Source: Fluviirhizobium alvei
Lineage (GTDB): Bacteria; Pseudomonadota; Alphaproteobacteria; Rhizobiales; Rhizobiaceae
Reading direction: 5' to 3'
Assembly (NCBI RefSeq): GCF_030551875.1
Contig: NZ_JAUOZU010000008.1
Coordinates: 62,001-126,000, forward strand
DNA length: 64,000 nucleotides
The notes under the pieces: generated by a model
What the model saw: the letters and a program-made list of their open reading frames with translations, nothing else
What the model was told of the DNA's origin: nothing
Database searches by the model: none
Made by a program: the position numbers and the translations under genes
Shown: piece after piece, positions 55,975-64,000 of the stretch
How positions within the stretch are numbered: position 1 is the stretch's first letter
Layout of the letters: every line of letters begins with the position of its first letter

Positions 55975-56361
55975 ATGTCGGATCAGATCGAACAGAACGA
56001 GACGGCTACGAAATCGAACCGAATCGTCGTGGACATCAAGGATTATCGCGAACCGCGCGATGCCATGCCGATTACCTTTCACCGGCTTGAACTCAACCAG
56101 ATCCTGAGAGTTTATGGGCGCATGGTCGGCGAGGGCGAATGGCGCGATTATGCGATCGGCCATTTCAAGGACAAGGCGATCTTCTCCGTCTTCAAGCGTT
56201 CGGGCGATCTTCCCCTCTACCAGATCGAAAAGAACCCCAAGTTGGCCGCCAAACAGGGTGCCTTTTCGATCGTCAACACGCAGGGACGCATCCTCAAACG
56301 CGGCCATGAACTCGCACAGGTCCTCAAGTTCTTCGACAAGATCCAGAAACTCTACGACTGA
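55975..56361 (+). CDS. DUF2794 protein
   Basis: The product is 128 aa from the ATG at 55975. It is a small cytoplasmic protein with the DUF2794 core ITFHRLELNQILRVYGRMVGEGEWRDYAIGHF and FSVFKRSGDLPLYQIEKNPKL, found widely in Alphaproteobacteria with no known function. No membrane or signal segments. A PHO-box-like sequence lies just upstream, which raises the possibility of phosphate control. Confidence 0.8.
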   Translation: MSDQIEQNETATKSNRIVVDIKDYREPRDAMPITFHRLELNQILRVYGRMVGEGEWRDYAIGHFKDKAIFSVFKRSGDLPLYQIEKNPKLAAKQGAFSIVNTQGRILKRGHELAQVLKFFDKIQKLYD

Positions 56362-56379
56362 CCATGAGGGCGCTTTCGA

Positions 56380-56435
56380 GCAAAGTGCTTTTCCGCATTG
56401 CGGAAAAATGCTATTGCGGCGCGAAAGTTTCGAGG
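56380..56435. repeat. Palindromic intergenic element before the acyl-CoA synthetase
   Basis: TTTTCCGCA-TTGCGGAAAA at 56389-56407 is a near-perfect 19-bp palindrome inside the block between DUF2794 and the acyl-CoA synthetase gene. Its style resembles rhizobial palindromic intergenic repeats, though I see no second copy in this window. Confidence 0.35.
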
Positions 56436-56442
56436 TTCATCG

Positions 56443-58128
56443 ATGTTTCTGCCCATCCGCGACAACTATGAAGCCCTGATCGGTGATTTCGAATGGGCGA
56501 TCCCGGATCGTTTCAACATGGGCCGTGCGGTTGCCGATGACTGGGCCGACCGAGAGCCGGATCGAATTGCACTTCAAGCCTATTCGCCCGATGGACATCA
56601 CGCAAAGCTCTGTTACGGCGAATTGCGTGACCGTTCCAATCGTTTTGCCAATGGACTGATATCGCTCGGCATTCATGCCGGAGACCGCGTGGCGTTGCTG
56701 CTGCCGCAATCTTTCGAAACCGTCATTGCCCATATTGCGATCTACAAGATCGGCGCCATTGCCTTGCCACTCGCACTCCTGTTCGGCGAGGACGCGCTGG
56801 AATACCGGCTCAGGGATTCGGGCTCCAGGCTCGTCGTAACCAACAGGTTCGGTCTGGCGAAGCTGGCTCCGTTACGATCTGCTCTTCCCGACCTTCTCAA
56901 TGTCATCGTGGTGGATGGCAACGATACGTCGACGCCTTCCGGAACTGACGATGCGCTTGTCTTCGATGCGCTCGTGGAAGCCTCGTCGCCTGTTCTTGTC
57001 GCAGCCGACACTTCCAAGGACGATCCGGCCTTGATGATCTATACGTCGGGAACCACGGGTCCGCCCAAGGGCGCGCTTCATGCGCACCGCGTTCTCGCCG
57101 GCCATGTTCCGGGCGTGCAAATGGCGCAGGAATTCATGCCGCAACCGGGTGACAAGTTCTGGACGCCCTCAGATTGGGCCTGGGCCGGCGGTCTCCTGAA
57201 CTGTCTTCTGCCCGGCTTGATGATGGGTGTTCCGGTCGTTTGTTCGCCGGCTCAGAAATTTGATCCCCTGCTCGCTTTCCGGATCATGGCGGAAACCGGG
57301 GTGACAAATGCTTTCATTCCGCCGACGGCGTTGCGTTTGATGCTGGCCGTGGCTCGACCGCGGGACAGGTTTGCCCTCAAGTTGCGAGCGATCGGCTCTG
57401 CGGGTGAAACGCTCGGCCGCGAGGCCTACGACTGGGCGCGCCGGGAACTGGGCATCACGGTCAATGAGTTTTACGGCCAGACCGAATGCAACATCGTGCT
57501 GGGGTCGATTGCCGGTCTTGGTGTCACCAGGGCCGGTGCGATCGGCAAGGTCACGGCGGGCCACCGGGTCGCGATCATCGATGAGGACGGTCGCGAACTA
57601 CCGCGCGGGCGCGCAGGACAGATCGCCGTTCGCCGTCCGGATCCCGTGATGTTTCTCGGTTACTGGAACAATCCGGAAGCGACCGCGAAGAAGTTCATCG
57701 GCGACTGGATGCTGACGGGTGACCAGGGTGTGATGGACCAGGAGGGCTTTGTCGAGTTTTTCGGCCGCGACGACGATATCATCACCTCATCCGGCTATCG
57801 GATCGGTCCGGCAGAGATTGAGGATTGCCTTATCTCCCATCCGGCCGTGCGGCTTGCAGCCGCCATCGGCAAGCCCGATCCGGTACGAACCGAGATCGTC
57901 AAGGCCTATTGTGTACTGGCCGATGGCTTCAGCCCTTCGGACGCACTGGCTGCGGAAATCCGCGACTGGGTCAAGGAACGGCTGTCGATGCACGAATATC
58001 CCCGCGAGGTGGCTTTCGTCGACGATCTGCCGATGACAACGACCGGAAAGGTGATCCGTCGGCAGTTGCGCGACGCGGCGCGCCAGGAAATCCTGCCGGA
58101 TCAACCGAGATCGCAACTGGTCGGTTAG
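56443..58128 (+). CDS. AMP-dependent acyl-CoA synthetase
   Basis: The product is 561 aa from the ATG at 56443. Core motifs are LMIYTSGTTGPPKGALHAHR, FYGQTECN, DWMLTGDQGVMDQEGFVEFFGRDDDII and the C-terminal PMTTTGKVIRRQLRD with the catalytic lysine. It belongs with medium-chain or benzoate-like acyl-CoA ligases rather than acetate or propionate enzymes; the substrate is unknown. It is the third acyl-CoA synthetase in the window. It converges with the DUF2125 gene. Confidence 0.88.
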   Translation: MFLPIRDNYEALIGDFEWAIPDRFNMGRAVADDWADREPDRIALQAYSPDGHHAKLCYGELRDRSNRFANGLISLGIHAGDRVALLLPQSFETVIAHIAIYKIGAIALPLALLFGEDALEYRLRDSGSRLVVTNRFGLAKLAPLRSALPDLLNVIVVDGNDTSTPSGTDDALVFDALVEASSPVLVAADTSKDDPALMIYTSGTTGPPKGALHAHRVLAGHVPGVQMAQEFMPQPGDKFWTPSDWAWAGGLLNCLLPGLMMGVPVVCSPAQKFDPLLAFRIMAETGVTNAFIPPTALRLMLAVARPRDRFALKLRAIGSAGETLGREAYDWARRELGITVNEFYGQTECNIVLGSIAGLGVTRAGAIGKVTAGHRVAIIDEDGRELPRGRAGQIAVRRPDPVMFLGYWNNPEATAKKFIGDWMLTGDQGVMDQEGFVEFFGRDDDIITSSGYRIGPAEIEDCLISHPAVRLAAAIGKPDPVRTEIVKAYCVLADGFSPSDALAAEIRDWVKERLSMHEYPREVAFVDDLPMTTTGKVIRRQLRDAARQEILPDQPRSQLVG

Positions 58129-58145
58129 GCGAGAGATTTGACCCG

Positions 58146-59150
58146 TCAGATCGGTGGAATATGGCCGAGCGGCATCATCGAAAGCGTAATCAGCCCATCG
58201 GTGACCTGAAGCTGGACATCGACCGCATCGCCTCCCGAAGCCAAGCCCTGCAGCATCGCCTTCATGCCTGAAATGGTCGACTGCGCCTCGGGAAAGGCCT
58301 TGTTGAGAACTTCTTCCCAGAGTCCAAGCTTCTCCAGCCTCGTCTTGAACGTACCGGTCATGTATCCGGCATCATTAATGCTGAAGGGTCCGGACAATTC
58401 GCCAAAGAGGCCGCCCGGCATTTCGAACTTCAGGCTGGTGATGATCCCGGTCATCGCCTTTCCGACTGGCGGCCGTCCTTTCAGCAGTCCCGCCCGCTCG
58501 TTCAGAACCGCTTCAACACTGGCAGAAAGCGGCGGGAGAAGTGGCTCACCGCCCGTCTCCTGCCACTGGAATTCGCGAAGAAGCAGGGCGCTATCGAGTG
58601 CGTCGCCATCCGTGCGGAAATGAGCTTCGGCGGCCTTCGCCTGCAGTGAAAATGACTGGAACAGTGCCGCGACGACAGCTTCCGCCTTCACCTCGTTGCC
58701 GGAAAGGGAAAGGCTGTTGAGGCCCGAAAAGCCTGCGTCGATTTTCGCGCGTAACAGTTTCCAGCTGGCTTCAATCGTCGAGCCGTCTTCGAGCTGGAGC
58801 CGGCTCGGCCCTTCGAGTTCGATGAGGGCGGTGCCGGGATTGTAAACCCGGGCAGCGACATTGAGGGCGCCGGCTTCCAGCGTCTGGCCCATCGCCGGCT
58901 CCTCGACCGCAGTCTTGTCGCAGGTGAAGCCGATCAGGAATGGAAAGCCCCCGGTCTTGAGGTTGCTGCAAGCGATATCGAGCGAGCCGAAGCCGCCTCT
59001 GCCGAGCATGTCGTGCAACGTTGATTCGATCCTGTTTGCGGCGTAATACCAACCGGCAGAGTAGAGCGCGGTGACGAGGATCACACCGATTCCCAGCCGT
59101 CTGATCTTGCGCGACGCGGTGGATGTGGCTCCACTTGCGGGGGCTGCCAT
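58146..59150 (-). CDS. DUF2125 membrane-anchored protein
   Basis: The product is 334 aa. One N-terminal membrane segment (IRRLGIGVILVTALYSAGWYYAANRI) anchors a large periplasmic domain of alternating strands, beginning LHDMLGRGGFGSLDIACSNL and GGFPFLIGFTCDKT, the DUF2125 pattern with conserved cysteines. The family is widespread in Alphaproteobacteria and has no known function. Its start lies 31 bp from the divergent ChaC gene. Confidence 0.82.
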   Translation of the reverse strand: MAAPASGATSTASRKIRRLGIGVILVTALYSAGWYYAANRIESTLHDMLGRGGFGSLDIACSNLKTGGFPFLIGFTCDKTAVEEPAMGQTLEAGALNVAARVYNPGTALIELEGPSRLQLEDGSTIEASWKLLRAKIDAGFSGLNSLSLSGNEVKAEAVVAALFQSFSLQAKAAEAHFRTDGDALDSALLLREFQWQETGGEPLLPPLSASVEAVLNERAGLLKGRPPVGKAMTGIITSLKFEMPGGLFGELSGPFSINDAGYMTGTFKTRLEKLGLWEEVLNKAFPEAQSTISGMKAMLQGLASGGDAVDVQLQVTDGLITLSMMPLGHIPPI

Positions 59151-59181
59151 TCAGGAATCCTTTTCGAGAATCAAACCGAAC

Positions 59182-59739
59182 ATGAACATGCCAGTGCCTG
59201 CGGATATGGACGAATTTTGGGTGTTTGGCTACGGATCGCTGATGTGGAATCCGGGCTTCGATTATCTCGAACGACAGATCGTGACCGCCCATGGCTTCCA
59301 TCGCGCGCTATGCATCCGCTCCTGGGTGCATCGGGGAACACAGGAAAGACCGGGTCTCGTTCTCGGTCTGGATCGTGGCGGCGCCTGTCGCGGTGTTGCG
59401 TTTCGCATTGCGCCGGAGAAGTGGGAGTGGGTGGTTGCCTATCTCCGCGAACGCGAGCTTGTCACCAATGTCTATGTCGAACGTCTCATTCCCGTGAGAT
59501 TTTCTGACGGTTCCCGCAAAACGGCACTGACCTATACCGCTGATCGGCACCATCATCAGTATGTGTCGGGCCTGACGGTCGATCATGCGGCTGAAACGGT
59601 GGTGGGCGCTCAGGGAAAATCCGGACCCAATACGGACTATCTGCGCAACACCGTTGCCCATCTTCGCGAACTCGGCATCCGCGACAGCTGGATGGAAGCT
59701 GTCGCCGAGCGGATCGATCTGCTTCAGGCCGCCGACTGA
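59182..59739 (+). CDS. ChaC-like gamma-glutamylcyclotransferase
   Basis: The product is 185 aa from the ATG at 59182. It opens with the family motif FWVFGYGSLMWNPGFDY and contains GVAFRIAPEKWEWVVAYLRERE near residue 90, with the catalytic glutamate in that segment. ChaC enzymes cleave glutathione to 5-oxoproline and Cys-Gly in the cytoplasm. The frame extends upstream to 59071 inside the DUF2125 gene, which is rejected. Its 3' end overlaps the convergent plsC gene by 16 bp. Confidence 0.9.
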   Translation: MNMPVPADMDEFWVFGYGSLMWNPGFDYLERQIVTAHGFHRALCIRSWVHRGTQERPGLVLGLDRGGACRGVAFRIAPEKWEWVVAYLRERELVTNVYVERLIPVRFSDGSRKTALTYTADRHHHQYVSGLTVDHAAETVVGAQGKSGPNTDYLRNTVAHLRELGIRDSWMEAVAERIDLLQAAD

Positions 59740-60530
59740 GCGTGTCGTTCGGCCAGTTCGAGCTCGGCTACCTTTTGGGCGGTGACGCGCGACAGAGGTA
59801 CATGCGGGTTGGCACGCACCGTCTCAAGCAGAAGACGGTCGCTTTCCCGCTCTGTCGTTTCCACCAGCTGGCGAAAGAAGGCATCCGTCGACAGTCCGGG
59901 TTCGATCGGATCGAGGAAACGGACCTTGAAGTGGCCGCCGAAGCGAAGAAAGCCATGCCGTGGCCAGAACAGGCCGGGATGCATCACCACCGGAACGACC
60001 GGAACCTTGAGATCGCTATATAGCCGCGCGATGCCGATCTTGTAGTCCGGCGGTGCACCGGGCGCCTTGCGTGTGCCCTCCGGGTAGATGATCAGCTGAC
60101 GACCGGCATCCATTTCCTCGCGCGCGCGGGCAAGCATTTCCGGAATGGCCCGGCTCTTCGCAGCGCGGTTGATCGGGATCATCCTCTGCTTGGCGGCGTA
60201 CCAGCCAAAGAGCGGAATCCAAAGAAGCTCCCGTTTGAGAATGTAGACCGGATCATCCAGCGATGGAATGAGCGCAAACGTATCCCAGAAGGACTGATGC
60301 TTCGGTGACAGGATGAAACCGCTTTTCGGCAGCTTCTCAAGCCCTTCGATTTCGAAGGTCAGTCCCAGAAATGTCTTGGCGATCCAGAGATTGGACCGCG
60401 CCCAGTTTTTCGGGACGAAATAGGCTGTCTTGCGTGGCAGGAAAAAGTAGATCGGCGTGAAGACCAGCATCTGAACGATGAAGCTGGTGTAAAAGGCAAT
60501 ATGGAAAAGACCGGAACGAAGATAGGCCAT
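59724..60530 (-). CDS. plsC: 1-acyl-sn-glycerol-3-phosphate acyltransferase
   Basis: The product is 268 aa. An N-terminal membrane segment is followed by the acyltransferase motif I SPKHQSFWDTFAL (HX4D), motif III IIYPEGTRKAPG, and motif IV VPVVPVVMHPG. It acylates lysophosphatidic acid to phosphatidic acid in phospholipid synthesis. Other PlsC-like acyltransferases cannot be excluded. It lies downstream of the YdcF gene on the same strand and overlaps the ChaC gene at its 3' end. Confidence 0.87.
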   Translation of the reverse strand: MAYLRSGLFHIAFYTSFIVQMLVFTPIYFFLPRKTAYFVPKNWARSNLWIAKTFLGLTFEIEGLEKLPKSGFILSPKHQSFWDTFALIPSLDDPVYILKRELLWIPLFGWYAAKQRMIPINRAAKSRAIPEMLARAREEMDAGRQLIIYPEGTRKAPGAPPDYKIGIARLYSDLKVPVVPVVMHPGLFWPRHGFLRFGGHFKVRFLDPIEPGLSTDAFFRQLVETTERESDRLLLETVRANPHVPLSRVTAQKVAELELAERHAQSAA

Positions 60531-60597
60531 CAGAAAGTCCGCAAGGATGTGAGCGCTTCTCTGTAGAGCAAAGACCGGCTGGAGGAAAGCCGGCGAA

Positions 60598-61260
60598 TCA
60601 GGCCGGATGGTCCCACCAGTTGCGAATATGAACGGCCAGGAATTTCACATATTCGGAGGCGAGCGTTCGCAACACCAGCGGATTGGCCGCAATTGCGGAA
60701 AGATCCAGCGGCGTCATCACCGGATAGGGAATGAAGGTGGTGGATGGCGAAGCGTGTTCGAGTTCCACCAGACTGCGTGGCATATGGTAATTGTTGGTAA
60801 CGAGAATGACGCTCGCGAAACCCTGCTGGTCGATCCAGCGCGCGGTTTCAACCGCGTTGCCGGTCGTGTCCACTGCGTCGTGACCGATATCGACGCAGCA
60901 GGTGAAGAGATTGGTGGTGCTGCGCGTCAGAAGGCGGATGTGGTTGCCTGTGGTCGCCGGGTTGACGCCGGAAATCAACAGCCGCTTTCCTGCACCCTTG
61001 CCGAGAAGAAGCACAGCCTGGTCGATGCGCTGGTAACCACCCGTAAGCGCGACAATGCCATCCGCCTGCGGCGCGTCAGGTACCGGCATTGTGGCGACAT
61101 GCTGGTAGAAGACGAGGAAGCCACCGCCAAAGGCCAAAAGACCTGCGGCGATGATGATGAAGAGCAACCGGGCGACGTAGCTCGCAAGGCGGCGCAGACG
61201 ACCGCGTGCCGGCTTTTCGTCGTCAAGCTCCTCGCTCATCCTCGTTTCACTCATCATCAT
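60598..61260 (-). CDS. YdcF-family (DUF218) membrane protein
   Basis: The product is 220 aa with one N-terminal membrane segment (YVARLLFIIIAAGLLAFGGGFLVFY) and a DUF218 domain: ADGIVALTGGYQRIDQAVLLL, RLLISGVNP, DTTGNAVETARWI and VILVTNNYHMPRSLVELEHA. E. coli relatives ElyC/SanA affect envelope and vancomycin sensitivity. Its place between ftsEX and plsC suggests an envelope role. The start could be one of several closely spaced ATGs (61260, 61257, 61254). Confidence 0.85.
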   Translation of the reverse strand: MMMSETRMSEELDDEKPARGRLRRLASYVARLLFIIIAAGLLAFGGGFLVFYQHVATMPVPDAPQADGIVALTGGYQRIDQAVLLLGKGAGKRLLISGVNPATTGNHIRLLTRSTTNLFTCCVDIGHDAVDTTGNAVETARWIDQQGFASVILVTNNYHMPRSLVELEHASPSTTFIPYPVMTPLDLSAIAANPLVLRTLASEYVKFLAVHIRNWWDHPA

Positions 61261-61314
61261 TCCGGTATCATAGCCGCGCTTTTTGGCCGAAGGGCGGCCA
61301 GGATCGCAGATTTT

Positions 61315-62316
61315 TCATGCCTGAAACTGGTCCATGCGACCGGGATCCGAACGGATATGGTCGATTTCGTTGATGGTGCGCATCACCGTGAAGCGCGCTG
61401 TCAACGTCGTCAGCGCCGCAATCACCAGCATGGTCAGAAAGATGCCGAGATAGCCGGTCCAGTCGATCGAGAAGGTGCCGAAGAGGGCTGCTGCCTGATC
61501 GGCCTCGGGTGTGGCAAGCGTCCGCGATTGCCACCAGGCAGCACCTGCGAAGCAGAAGGCGGCCATGGCCGCGCCGGCGAGCGATCCCTTGAGGCTGATC
61601 ATCAGGAAATGCTTCTGGAATTCCTGTGCGACGAAGGCCGATTCGGCGCCAACGAAATGCAGCACCTCCACGATGTGACGGTTACCCGCAAGGGCACCGC
61701 GGGTGGCGAAAATCACCGTCAGCACCATGGCGAAGAAGACGAGGCCCAGAACGGCCGAACCGATGACGACGGTGGTGCGCGCCATTGAAACCAACCGATC
61801 GACCCAGGTGCGATGATCGTCGAGATAGGCCTGAGGAATTCGCTTCGACAATTCCGCGCGCATAGCGGCAAAATCGGGCGGATTCTGTTCGTCGATGGTG
61901 ATGATCACCAGTCGCGGCACCGGCAGCTCATCGATATCGAGGCCCGGCCCCAGCCACGGTTCGAGCAGGCGTGCCGTCGCATCCTTGTCCATAATCTTGC
62001 CGCTGCGGGTGCCGACAAAATTGAGGGCCAGCTGGCGGGCTTCCAGCAGTGATTTCTCGATGTCGATGGCTTCGTCGGGTTTGATCTGGATGGTGATCTC
62101 GCGGGAGATCTGGCTGGCCCAAGCCGAGGCGGTCGAGCGGATCATCGAGACGGCGCCGATGGTCAGGCAGGCGAGGAAAGACATGATGACGATGACGGCA
62201 AGCAGCGCCCTGCCCTGCACGCTTTGCTGCGGAACGATGGATGCGGTCTTGCGCAGCGTCAGGCCGCGGCGGAGCGGCGAAGCCTGCTTTCTTGCTCCTT
62301 TGCGCCCCTCAGTCAT
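61315..62316 (-). CDS. ftsX: Cell division protein FtsX
   Basis: The product is 333 aa with four membrane segments and a large periplasmic loop between the first (LLAVIVIMSFLACLTIGAVSMI) and the second. The C-terminal part has the ABC3-permease-like region GALAGNRHIVEVLHFVGAESAFVAQEFQKHF. With FtsE it controls peptidoglycan hydrolases at the division septum. Its start overlaps the ftsE end by 8 bp. The N-terminal tail is basic and typical for the order. Confidence 0.92.
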   Translation of the reverse strand: MTEGRKGARKQASPLRRGLTLRKTASIVPQQSVQGRALLAVIVIMSFLACLTIGAVSMIRSTASAWASQISREITIQIKPDEAIDIEKSLLEARQLALNFVGTRSGKIMDKDATARLLEPWLGPGLDIDELPVPRLVIITIDEQNPPDFAAMRAELSKRIPQAYLDDHRTWVDRLVSMARTTVVIGSAVLGLVFFAMVLTVIFATRGALAGNRHIVEVLHFVGAESAFVAQEFQKHFLMISLKGSLAGAAMAAFCFAGAAWWQSRTLATPEADQAAALFGTFSIDWTGYLGIFLTMLVIAALTTLTARFTVMRTINEIDHIRSDPGRMDQFQA

Positions 62317-62968
62317 AGAGATCGAGCCGCCCGGAAGTAAGGATCATGCGACGCGCTTCGACCTGATCCATCAGGGTCAGGTCATGGGTGGCAATGACGA
62401 CAGCCGTGCCGAAGCGGTTGAGTTCCATGAAGAGTTTGAGAATGCGGCGCGCCATGGGTGGATCGACATTGCCGGTCGGCTCGTCAGCGAGCAACAGTTC
62501 CGGCTGGTCAATGAGCGCGCGCGCAATCGCCACGCGCTGCTTTTCGCCGCCCGAGAGGACTGGTGGCAGGACATTGATACGATCACCGAGCCCGACCCAT
62601 TTGAGCAGTTCCATCACGTCATTGCGATAACTGATTTCCTCCTTGCCGCGCACGCGTAAGGGCAGGGCGACATTTTCATAGGTCGTCAGATGGTCAAGGA
62701 GGCGGAAATCCTGAAAGACAATACCGATTCTCCGGCGCAGCATCGGCAATTCCGCCTGCGGAATATCGCCCATCTCACGGCCGAACACGCGGATGAGGCC
62801 GCGCGTGGGACGCAGCGACATGAACAACATCTTGAGCAGGCTGGTCTTGCCCGCTCCAGACGGGCCGGTCAGGAACTGGAACGACTTCTTGGGAATGTCG
62901 AAGGTCAAATCGCGCAGGATCTCCGGACCCATTCCGTATCGGAGTCCAACATTTTCAAAATGAATCAA
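62309..62968 (-). CDS. ftsE: Cell division ATP-binding protein FtsE
   Basis: The product is 219 aa from a TTG at 62968, giving MIHFENVGLRYGMG as is usual in Rhizobiales, with AGGA about 8 bp upstream. The open frame runs to 63349 but the extra part is not ABC-like. Walker A GPSGAGKT is at 35-42, then VFQDFRLL, the signature LSGGEKQRVAIARAL, Walker B ELLLADEPTGNVDP and the H-loop ATHD. It powers FtsX during septation. Confidence 0.92.
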   Translation of the reverse strand: MIHFENVGLRYGMGPEILRDLTFDIPKKSFQFLTGPSGAGKTSLLKMLFMSLRPTRGLIRVFGREMGDIPQAELPMLRRRIGIVFQDFRLLDHLTTYENVALPLRVRGKEEISYRNDVMELLKWVGLGDRINVLPPVLSGGEKQRVAIARALIDQPELLLADEPTGNVDPPMARRILKLFMELNRFGTAVVIATHDLTLMDQVEARRMILTSGRLDLYD

Positions 62969-63108
62969 GGGCTTGTCCTGGTTCGCGCGATCTTCTGACG
63001 AAAAGCGGTTCCTGACTGATTTGCAAAGCATTAACCATATCAGTTTACTTCTGCTCCGATGCAAGTTCAATGGCCGCGAGATGCGGCCCGCATTCGAGAG
63101 GCGGACCG

Positions 63109-63744
63109 ATGCAGGGTAAGGCCGGAAACGTACATCGTATCTATGACGCCGAGGACTTGCTCCTGCCTGAACGCGGCGCCCGTAGAGGGTCTGCCTTCGA
63201 TCGCGCGCCCCGTTCCTCCGACATAGAGGATGCCGTTTTCGAAGAGATTCCAGCAACCCGATTGCGGCGCGACAATGACAACAACAGTTTTGGCACCCGG
63301 CCCAACCGCAAGGCGCCGGCGTCGAAATCGCCGGGCCCGGTACTGGCATGGATCGCTGCGCTGTCGCCCCAGGCTCTGATGACGCTTGTCGGTGCTCTGT
63401 TCTTTCTCAATCTCTGGATGTTCGGCGGCCTGTCCGGCCTGTTTGCCAAAGGTCCCGTCCAGGAACCGGCCACACCTTTCCGGATCGAGAACGTGTCGGC
63501 GAGCCGGATGGAAAGCAACGGTCTGTCCGTTCTCGAGGTGCGCGGGCGCCTTGAGAATGCCACCCGAAACAGCTTGCCTGCGCCCGATCTCGTTGTCCTC
63601 TCACGCGAAGGCGGCGCGCCAATCGGAACGGTTCGACTGGCCGGTATCGAGGTTCCAGCCGGCGGCGCCATGCGCTTTGCCGGACGCTTGCGGTTTGAAG
63701 GCGGGAAAACCCCTAAAATCACCGTTCTGGCGCAAAGCGACTGA
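63109..63744 (+). CDS. Conserved membrane protein of unknown function
   Basis: The product is 211 aa from the ATG at 63109. The first 85 residues are charged and low in structure, then one membrane segment (LMTLVGALFFLNLWMFGGLSGLF) anchors a C-terminal beta-rich domain (FRIENVSASRMESNGLSVLEVRGRLENATRN, then GTVRLAGIEVPAGGAMRFAGRL). That domain resembles DUF3426/FxLYD-type extracytoplasmic folds; I do not recognise the family with certainty. It is divergent from ftsE and lies 61 bp before hpt, so a link to division or envelope is possible but unproven. Confidence 0.7.
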   Translation: MQGKAGNVHRIYDAEDLLLPERGARRGSAFDRAPRSSDIEDAVFEEIPATRLRRDNDNNSFGTRPNRKAPASKSPGPVLAWIAALSPQALMTLVGALFFLNLWMFGGLSGLFAKGPVQEPATPFRIENVSASRMESNGLSVLEVRGRLENATRNSLPAPDLVVLSREGGAPIGTVRLAGIEVPAGGAMRFAGRLRFEGGKTPKITVLAQSD

Positions 63745-63805
63745 TGCAAGGCCAAAAACCATGTGCTAGGGCTCTCGCTCAACCCACTGAAAGCGGAGTC
63801 CGGAC

Positions 63806-64000
63806 ATGCATGTCATTCGCGGAAAAACCATCGAGCCCCTGTTTACGGCGGACATGATTGCCAAGCGCAATGACGAACTGGCAAAGGAAATTGCTGCCGG
63901 TCCGGTCAAGGACCTGCTGGTGATCGCGGTCCTCAAGGGATCGTTCATCTTCGCCGCGGACCTCATCCGGTCTCTGCATCATGTCGGGCTTGCGCCGGAA
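63806..64000 (+). CDS. hpt: Hypoxanthine phosphoribosyltransferase (partial)
   Basis: The first 65 codons are present; the gene runs off the right edge. It begins MHVIRGKTIEPLFTADMIAK and contains LLVIAVLKGSFIFAADLIR, the conserved Hpt substrate-binding region. The enzyme salvages hypoxanthine and guanine with PRPP to IMP and GMP. Confidence 0.88.
   Translation, partial: MHVIRGKTIEPLFTADMIAKRNDELAKEIAAGPVKDLLVIAVLKGSFIFAADLIRSLHHVGLAPE

Noticed and set aside
1-64000. CRISPR arrays, rRNA or tRNA genes, prophage or transposase genes
   Set aside because: No regularly spaced repeats, cloverleaf or rRNA blocks, and no phage or transposase-like proteins were recognised on reading both strands.

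Overview
This window is a chromosomal segment of an alphaproteobacterium of the order Hyphomicrobiales (Rhizobiales), probably Rhizobiaceae-like. I infer this from the gene order maf-ppsR-[origin]-hemE-hemJ-rho-mnmE-mnmG-rsmG-parA-parB-holA-lptE-leuS and from order-typical families (TrcR/DUF1013, DUF2794, DUF2125, DUF1674, DUF1223). Genus and species cannot be set from the sequence alone. Base composition is moderately GC-rich, and nearly all genes look like vertically inherited core genome. No rRNA, tRNA, CRISPR array, prophage or transposase gene was recognised.

Region 1 (1-14.4 kb) is the origin and partition domain. The gap between the divergent ppsR and hemE genes carries a perfect DnaA box plus several near matches and AT-rich DNA, the usual place of oriC in Caulobacter and rhizobia. 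Downstream lie haem genes (hemE, hemJ), transcription termination factor rho, tRNA wobble modification genes (mnmE, mnmG), the 16S rRNA methyltransferase rsmG, and parAB. Two near-perfect parS centromere sites sit at the start of mnmG and inside rsmG. The opposite-strand operon leuS-lptE-holA follows.

Region 2 (14.5-31.9 kb) holds yggS, two acyl-CoA synthetases (propionate-type and acetate-type), and between them a SAM methyltransferase gene bounded by 41-bp imperfect inverted repeats, the most unusual structure in the window. Then come the cell-cycle regulator TrcR, an excalibur-domain protein, a secreted nuclease, SDHAF4, htpX, an RsmB-type methyltransferase, a heparinase-like protein, purH, a UMF1-type transporter, pdxY and a beta-carbonic anhydrase.

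Region 3 (31.9-44.4 kb) holds an MltB-type transglycosylase, asd, an MHS-type transporter with a large periplasmic insert, leuB, a MarR-GNAT fusion with an upstream dyad operator and an RraB partner, a TPP riboswitch controlling thiBPQ, and an M48 lipoprotein protease.

Region 4 (44.4-64 kb) is more accessory: an AlkC-like DNA repair protein, a WYL regulator, a LysE exporter, ispG, a TetR regulator divergent from a molybdenum aldehyde-oxidase-type pair, an AcuI-like reductase, an RTX protein, an Lrp regulator, DUF1223, DUF2794 behind a PHO-box-like site, a third acyl-CoA synthetase, DUF2125, ChaC, PlsC, a YdcF protein, ftsEX, an unknown membrane protein and the start of hpt.
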